Origin: Chara braunii
Taxonomy: Eukaryota; Streptophyta; Charophyceae; Charales; Characeae
Direction of reading: 5' to 3'
Length of the DNA: 21,050 nt
Assembly (NCBI GenBank): GCA_003427395.1
Contig: BFEA01000213.1
Span: forward strand, 1,051,274-1,072,323
The position numbers and the translations under genes are program-made. Under the pieces are notes generated by a model that had not been told where the DNA came from, ran no database searches, and saw only the letters and a list, made by a program, of their open reading frames with translations. Numbering within the stretch: the first letter of the stretch is position 1; each line of letters starts with the position of its first letter. Of this stretch, positions 16,151 through 21,050 are shown in pieces.

Positions 16151-17450
16151 GCCTCCCTGCACCGGGTAGTTGCGCCTGGGCAGCACATTGCGAGGCAGAT
16201 AAATCATGAAGTGGCCAAGGGCCTACGAAAAAGCAGCATTGTCGGCGTACGTACCCCCGGGGCCTGTGCAGATACTGCAAACGGCAGAAGTCTGGGGATG
16301 TGGGGGGTGCCCAACTGTACGGGGCCTAGGGCCTCAACTGCAAAGCTGGGCCTGGGCGCAGGCACCGGGGCCAGACCGGAAGCTACTGGAAGCTTCTCGG
16401 CCAGGCTCACACACAGCCGAACAGAGGCAGCCAGAGTCTGGCATTCTGGCCCAAGCTGGCAATGCGGTCATGCTGCTGCGCTGCTGCGCAATAGGCTGCA
16501 TGCTGCGCTATACGGCCAGGGGCGCGCACGGGTGTTGGAGGCGAGGGCGCTGCAGGGGAAGCGGGGCGCTAGCGGCCATAGCCAGGCTGCAGGGCACGGG
16601 GCCGGTAGAGGGCGATAGGAGGGTCTTCGGGAGGAGGCGCAGAGAAAGAGAGAGTAGGTGCCGGGGGGTGATAAGGGGACACGAGATACGTACCTGGTGC
16701 ATGAGGGAGGTCGGCCATGGTGTTGACGTCATGTACATTGGTTTCCAAAGTCGAGGTGAGCCTGTTGCGTGAATGCGGTTGTAGTAGATAGGCAAGTAGT
16801 GTAGGCTGGGCGCTGGGCGCCAGACAGATAGTAGCGACATTGAATACTGTGTTGGTATGGCCTGAGGGCTTGAACATTGGCTTACGAGTTCATTGTATTG
16901 CTCTTATTTGGATGGAAAGTCGATGCATTTATGCGCTCTGCTTGTACATGACTATCTGGACATCTGTGTGATTATGCAACTTGGTTTTCTGTATATCGCT
17001 CTCGCTCATATTCCTTGCAATTCAGTATCGAAGCTGGTTCGTGATCGCCTACCTGTCGCCGGTGACATTGTTACTTGGTGCGCTGACGATGCTTCTGTGC
17101 AGTGAGGATACACTGGCGCTGGCTTGTGAAAGCGACACCCGGGTTGAGGGGTGAGCCGCTGGAAGGCTGTGGAGACAGCGTGGGAGCTGTGGCGAAGGTG
17201 GATGGAGATGATGATGAGAGCATGCTGATGTGGCGTTTTGGCTGAGGTGGCACTGCATTGCGTTGTGGGTGGTACCGAAGCTACGACCGAACATCGAAAT
17301 GCACATTGGCTCAATTGGTGAGAAATCTGTGGTTGGGGGCAGCTATCTCCAGGTACGTTGTTCCCTTTTACCTTATCTACCCTCTCAATCTCTTCTTATC
17401 GTGAGGAAGTGAGTCAAACCTTGAGTGTCCTCTCTTTTGTGTAAGGAGTC
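16151..17450. other. Unassigned GC-rich region
   Basis: Frames of 60-188 codons overlap on both strands (largest 16206-16772 plus), all rich in Gly/Ala/Arg/Pro/Cys and without any recognised motif. Splice-like GTA words exist on the minus strand, but I cannot join exons with confidence. The position upstream of gag on the minus strand would fit the 5' leader or LTR of that element. A TGGCGCC word on the minus strand near 16819-16826 could be a primer-binding site; this is weak. Confidence 0.3.
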
Positions 17451-18313
17451 GTGAGCGCTCTACCTTGAGAGACAACATTCTTCCCGGCGGCGCATCTGGC
17501 AGCGGAGGGCGGTGCCTATAAAGGGCCTTGGTCGAAGCACGGGTCACGGTCACCATGCCAACCCATGGGAGTAGTACACGCAGGCCATGCTGCTTTGTCC
17601 TTTGAAGGCTCTTTGTTGTGCTGACAGAAGGGGTGTGCGGACTGACCAGTCCTATGCAAATGCTTTCCAGACTGTCTATAAATATTTTTGGCGAGGGTCT
17701 GAATTGTCCAGTGGCTGTGGTCGTCGTCCTGTCTGCTACGTTAAATAATTCCTAGGGGCCTTGGGGGTTGTCCTTAAACTGCCTCTTGATCAGCCAAATT
17801 AGTCAGACGTAAGGCTCGTTGCACGCGAGGATAAAGAACGGGCATTTCTGGGCATAAGCATATTCCTCGGGCACAGGGTGGGCCGTTAAGGCACACCTTA
17901 GACACCGCTGCTCGATGATGCGGACAGGCACGTTGGATACAGGGGGGGGGGATTCCAATTGAGACTCAACTATCAATCACAACTATACCCATTGTGCATG
18001 CATCTGCTCACACAATTTATTTTCATTTTTGATTAGTTGGTGGATAGACTACTGACACCTAACAGACAGCCTAGATTAGTACTGTAGTGTTCTACCATAG
18101 CCAGTATTGATCGAAGCTGCTGTGAGTGAAACTAATCAAGGTAGGAGTAAATCATGTGTACAGTTTGTCGAAATGTTGTTGATACCGCTTGATCAGTAGC
18201 CTAGGCAACTTACCGAATATTTATTTATTGTTATTTATTTTTCAATGTGGTCAGACACGCGTTGTGGTAGGCTCCAGCAAGAGCATTACTGCAAACAATG
18301 TCTGCCTAGCTGA
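17451..18313. other. Unassigned region with two TATA-like boxes
   Basis: CCTATAAAGGG (about 17515-17525) and TCTATAAATATTT (about 17676-17688) on the plus strand are good TATA-box matches 160 bp apart, and they lie 0.6-0.9 kb upstream of the plus-strand gag at 18314. They may be promoter elements of that retroelement's LTR. A G10 run lies at 17942-17951 and a TTTATTTATTGTTATTTATT stretch near 18221-18240. No protein domain was found and no LTR ends were seen. Confidence 0.35.
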
Positions 18314-19075
18314 TGAGTGGACCAGGCAGTGGTGAGGACAGATCTGCAAGAAGAAGGGTGACATGTTAGGAGTCCCTTGGGATACCTATATGCACCAAGC
18401 TTTACCCCCAGGGGAGAGAGGGCTCTGCGACAAGAGGCAGTAGCCAAACGCTTACAAAGGGCTAGGGAAGTGGCAACAACAGTCGAGCGAACACTACCAG
18501 CGACAACAACCACTGTAGCAGCTATGGTTACTTCTGCTGCTACCTCAGCAGCTACATCTAGTCAGATGAGTATAGGCATGCCACTCAGCTCGCATGCCAC
18601 ATCCAACACAGTGGCAACAAGCTCTTCCAGTCAGATGGCAGGCTCACAGTTCAACTCGCCACCTCTACGCACTAGGGAAGCCATTGAACTCCGACAAGTG
18701 GAGTTGATCCGCTTATGGCTAGAGAAGGAACTTAAAGAAACTATTGAAAAGAAAAATGAGATTAGAACTAGGAAAGCTAGACTAGAAAATAGGAAGGCGG
18801 TCAAAGTTGACGTAGAAGGGTTAGATGACGCTGGCATTGATGACAACACGCGGATCCTCAAGGCAGGTCTCCTGTCCATGCATCTATACATGGACAACAA
18901 ACTGGATGCTGTCCAGGATACCCTTGACCAGATACTGAGCAACATGCAGAGAATAGGAAGAGCTTTCCCATCTCCAATAGGTGGGCCCTATTTCCGGCCT
19001 CCAGTTTTCCCATCACCGTGCATGTCCCGGAGAACACCATGGAGCCAATCAGGTACCGCCTCCAGTGAAGCAGGC
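18314..19075 (+). pseudogene. Third Ty3/gypsy element: gag N-terminal region
   Basis: The open frame from 18377 encodes a Ser/Thr/Ala-rich stretch (about residues 30-90), then a long charged helix (EAIELRQVELIRLWLEKELK..., about 99-195) that looks like a coiled coil and ends in LDQILSNMQR. Such N-terminal coiled coils precede the capsid in many plant gypsy Gag proteins. An ATG at 18314 (MSGPGSGEDRSARRRVTC) is an alternative, more natural start; it stops after 18 codons in a different frame, so a stop or frameshift separates the two. The frame then runs into a tandem-repeat insert. Confidence 0.6.
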
Positions 19076-19345
19076 CGCCATGATCACGCGCACGAGCGGG
19101 GAGGGCCGGATAGGGCAGGAAGTGGGCCGTTTGCCCCCGCCATGAACATCATTTGGGGGGGGGGGGGGGGCACAAAGGGCAGGAAGTGGCCTCTCTGTTC
19201 CCAAAGCTGGGGGGCGCGCGGCCCCACCAAGATCATGACTACGCAGTCGCGTGGGGAGGGCCACGTAGGGCAAGAAGTGGGTATTTTGTTCCCAAGCCAT
19301 AATATTACGCACACGCATGGGGAGGGCCAGATAGGGTGAGAATTG
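19076..19345. repeat. Four-unit tandem repeat inserted within gag
   Basis: Units near 19079, 19141, 19228 and 19298 share CATGATCACGCGCACG-like starts, GGGGAGGGCC, GATAGGGCAGGAAGTGG and TTGTTCCCAAGC. Unit 2 has a G18-type run (19156-19170) instead of the first block. The frame stays open through all four, adding Gly/His/Arg-rich residues, but the repeat divides the coiled-coil part of gag from its capsid part (from 19393 in another frame). It looks like a minisatellite insertion rather than protein evolution. Confidence 0.7.
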
Positions 19346-19392
19346 GCTTTCCAGGTCCGCCGGTCTCCTCACCGGTGATGACTAGCCTTATT

Positions 19393-20148
19393 ATGTCTCA
19401 AATTAGCAGTTCACCAAGCGGTACTTCAGCAGTGGCAGCACAAACTGTTGCTTCTTCATCTTCAGGAACAGCGGCTGCAGCTACATAGCAGCCGGTCCCG
19501 CCAGTGGGACAGTAGCCTTGGTACCCCAAGACCCCACTAAAGCCACCCTCCACCTTCTCAGGTGATAAGAGGGATGAGGCTCTTGACACTTGGTTGAGGA
19601 TGGTTCCAGTGTGGGTCAGGGGAAAGAGGACGTTGGTAGAGGAAGAGGTGATCATTGCCACATCCTATCTGGAAGGTTCAGCAGCATGATGGTTAGATGG
19701 ATTAGTGGTTTCAAAGGGATTCGGAAGAAACATGAGTGATTGGGCAAAGACCCATACAGTAGAGAGTTTTATGGACTTGGTAGAAGCGCGTTTGCACAAC
19801 CCACAGCAGGCCCAGTAGGCCACTAATGCGTTGACCCGGCTTGATACGAAGAAGTACAAGAACGTGCGCGAACTTACCTCCACCATAGAACGTCTCATTA
19901 TAGTCATTGGAGTTCGCTATGATCCGCAAGTCTTAATGACCATGTTCTTGAGATGTCTTCCCACAGACGTCCGAAACTTGCTAGCCAGCAAAGCTCGCCT
20001 CGAGTACCACACGTTTAAGACCTTTGGCAGAAAGACCTTAGACTTAAGAGGTCACGCTAGGAGGTGCTCAACAACCCTCTACCGATGGAAGAAAGAAGAA
20101 GAGTCCACAAGAGTGGAAGAAAAAGGAAAGTCGATTGATGATGGTTGA
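19393..20148 (+). pseudogene. Third Ty3/gypsy element: gag capsid domain with four stops
   Basis: Read in a single frame from 19393, this gives PPSTFSGDKRDEALDTWLRM, VPVWVRGKRTLVEEEVIIAT, SYLEGSAA then WLDGLVVSKGFGRNMSDWA, SFMDLVEARLHNPQQAQ and later RLDTKKYKNVRELTSTIERL with FLRCLPTDVRNLL. This is the retrotransposon Gag capsid pattern (F-x-G-x-x-x-x-x-x-x-W, A-x-x-W, F, R/K-x-x-L). Stops interrupt at 19486 (TAG), 19513 (TAG), 19687 (TGA, in place of the usual Arg before WL) and 19816 (TAG), so the gene is dead. The frame closes at 20148 and continues, shifted, at 20135-20353. Confidence 0.85.
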
Positions 20149-20353
20149 TTCCGATGGGAATCAAATTGAGATCAATGATGTATCTGATCATGTAGATGGT
20201 TCAAAGTTGGAGGGCGAGGAGTTAGCTGAGGGTAGCAGCCTCGCCTCCTTGGTAAGGGTTAAGGCAGGTGGCCACAACAAGGGCGGTCAACCAAAGACTC
20301 AAGGGCAGACCAGAACCCCAACAAGACTCTGTCTTGGATGCGGGCGGGTCTAA
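20135..20353 (+). pseudogene. Third element: gag linker in shifted frame
   Basis: Acidic linker (DSDGNQIEINDVSDHVDGSK and GEELAEGSSLASL) continuing the capsid fragment after a frameshift at about 20140. It becomes Gln/Lys/Thr-rich toward its end and overlaps, in another frame, the start of the zinc-knuckle fragment. No motif of its own. Confidence 0.5.
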
Positions 20354-20544
20354 ATCAAGATGTGTGGCGTGATCGATATTCGCGAGGTGCTTGTGTCAAC
20401 TGCGGTGAGTACAGTCACCAACAGTTTAGGTGCAAAAACACAAAGGTTACGCAGAAGATCGGTCCCAAAGGTGGCTTTGGAGGATCGTTCTCCCAAAGTG
20501 GAACCTCTGCGAGTTCCAGTTCGGGAAACACATCGGGTCAATAG
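20338..20544 (+). pseudogene. Third element: intact CCHC zinc knuckle of gag nucleocapsid
   Basis: CVNCGEYSHQQFRC (20392-20433) is a perfect CX2CX4HX4C zinc knuckle, the nucleic-acid-binding module of Gag that packages element RNA. Basic residues surround it, followed by a Gly/Ser-rich tail that stops at 20544. The frame is the same as the capsid fragment but is cut off from it by the shifted linker. A short gag-pol junction-like stretch continues to about 20690, then similarity ends and the GC-rich module begins. No protease, RT or integrase of this element is present. Confidence 0.8.
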
Positions 20545-20696
20545 AAGTTATAGCTGCTTCTACACCTGATGAAGTGGGTGACGTACATTCCCCACTTCAA
20601 GAGTTGGCCGAAGTTGTAGACTCTTTAATCACCCCACAAACACATACTGACCCAACGATACTTTGTTCATTGGATGTGTCTGAGGCTATGTGACCC

Positions 20697-20973
20697 CCAC
20701 GGCCACGGATCCTGCGGCCTCGTCCGCGGCCGAGGAGGCCAGCCGCTACCCCGCGGCCTAGGCCGCGCAACCGAGCAAATTTCTGGCCGCACCACGTGCA
20801 GGCGGAGCCGCGCGCCCGAAAACGGGGTGTGCGCATCACCTGTGCATGACGTCCCGCTCCGGAAGCCACTAAAAATTACAAAAAAAAGTGAAATTTGGGG
20901 GGGGGGGGTTGGTGCATGACCAAAAAATAGAAAAAGTTAGAAACAAAAATAAATATTGATTGATTGATTGTTT

Positions 20974-21009
<36 letters not shown>

Positions 21010-21014
21010 AATTG

Positions 21015-21050
<36 letters not shown>
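20697..21050 (+). repeat. Dispersed GC-rich module, copy B, with long TTGA tail
   Basis: From 20771 this matches the module at 10837: CCGAGCAAATTTCTGGCCGC, GCAGGCGGAGCCGCGCGCCC, CCGCTCCGGAAGCCACTAAA, an A-rich stretch, AGTGAAATTTG and a G run, then A-rich DNA and (TTGA)n from 20955 to the window edge. An insertion of about 20 bp relative to copy A lies near 20818-20845. Upstream (20701-20770) are GC-rich palindromes not seen in copy A. The tail continues past the window, so the 3' boundary is unknown. Confidence 0.7.
20752..20767. repeat. 16-bp GC palindrome at the module's edge
   Basis: CGCGGCCTAGGCCGCG is a perfect palindrome immediately before copy B of the dispersed module. A second interrupted inverted repeat (GGCCTCG ... 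CCGAGG) lies at about 20716-20736. They may belong to a longer form of the module or to whatever sequence it inserted into. Confidence 0.75.

Noticed and set aside
16206-16772. 188-codon plus-strand open frame
   Set aside because: GC-rich DNA keeps several frames open on both strands; composition is Gly/Arg/Ala-rich and no motif is present.
505-16825. GGCGCTGGGCGCC (about 507 and 16808) and GATACGTACCTGGTG (about 577 and 16684) shared by two regions
   Set aside because: The two words are in a different order and spacing in the two places and the sequence between them is unrelated; matches of this length can occur by chance in 21 kb.
18308-18340. CTGATGAG at 18310 as a second hammerhead core
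   Set aside because: No GAAA at the right distance and no stem II or III pairing, so only the 8-base word matches.
20563-20590. CTGATGAAG as a hammerhead core
   Set aside because: No stem II pairing and no downstream GAAA; it is gag-pol junction sequence.

Overview
The window reads as nuclear DNA of a streptophyte (green-plant lineage), most likely a charophyte alga such as Chara. This is an inference from two things: the last exon of a plastid PTC52/TIC55/PAO-type Rieske oxygenase carried by an intron-containing gene, and surroundings made almost wholly of decayed plant-type Ty3/gypsy retrotransposons, tRNA-derived SINE-like pieces, minisatellites and very long homopolymers. Nothing bacterial (operons, ribosome binding sites) is visible. 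The only convincing host protein-coding sequence is one exon on the minus strand; nearly every other open frame is a retroelement fragment or low-complexity DNA.

Layout. 1-1300: unassigned DNA with CACGT motifs, then a long purine-rich tract. 1488-3335: one good and two weaker tRNA-derived SINE-like heads around a four-unit tandem array of about 160-185 bp. 3405-4718 (minus): terminal exon of a PTC52-like oxygenase, with 27 scattered N calls in its middle. 4719-6124: upstream or intronic DNA with a (CAT)18 microsatellite. 6125-6397: two short tandem duplications. 6594-8190 (minus): 3' half of a Ty3/gypsy pol (late RT, RNase H, integrase zinc finger, start of the integrase core, chromodomain-like end), interrupted inside RNase H by a nearly perfect 487-bp fold-back. 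8190-9500: unassigned. 9600-11150: microsatellites, AATC/AAAC palindromes and one copy of a dispersed GC-rich module with a TTGA tail. 11951-12010: a complete hammerhead ribozyme of type III topology. 12356-13031: C/G-rich minisatellites. 13036-16047 (minus): 5' half of a Ty3/gypsy element (gag, zinc knuckle, protease, start of RT). 16036-16150: 39-bp tandem repeat. 16151-18300: unassigned. 18314-20690 (plus): a third, gag-only Ty3/gypsy remnant containing a tandem-repeat insert and an intact CCHC zinc knuckle. 20697-21050: second copy of the GC-rich module with a long TTGA tail.

The two minus-strand gypsy blocks are collinear and do not overlap: the first stops early in RT and the second resumes late in RT. 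They may be halves of one element split by about 4.8 kb of younger DNA, which includes the ribozyme. The strongest unexpected signals are the hammerhead, whose order of helices is the one known from plant retrozymes, and the fold-back in which the inserted sequence is an inverted copy of the pol sequence directly upstream of it.
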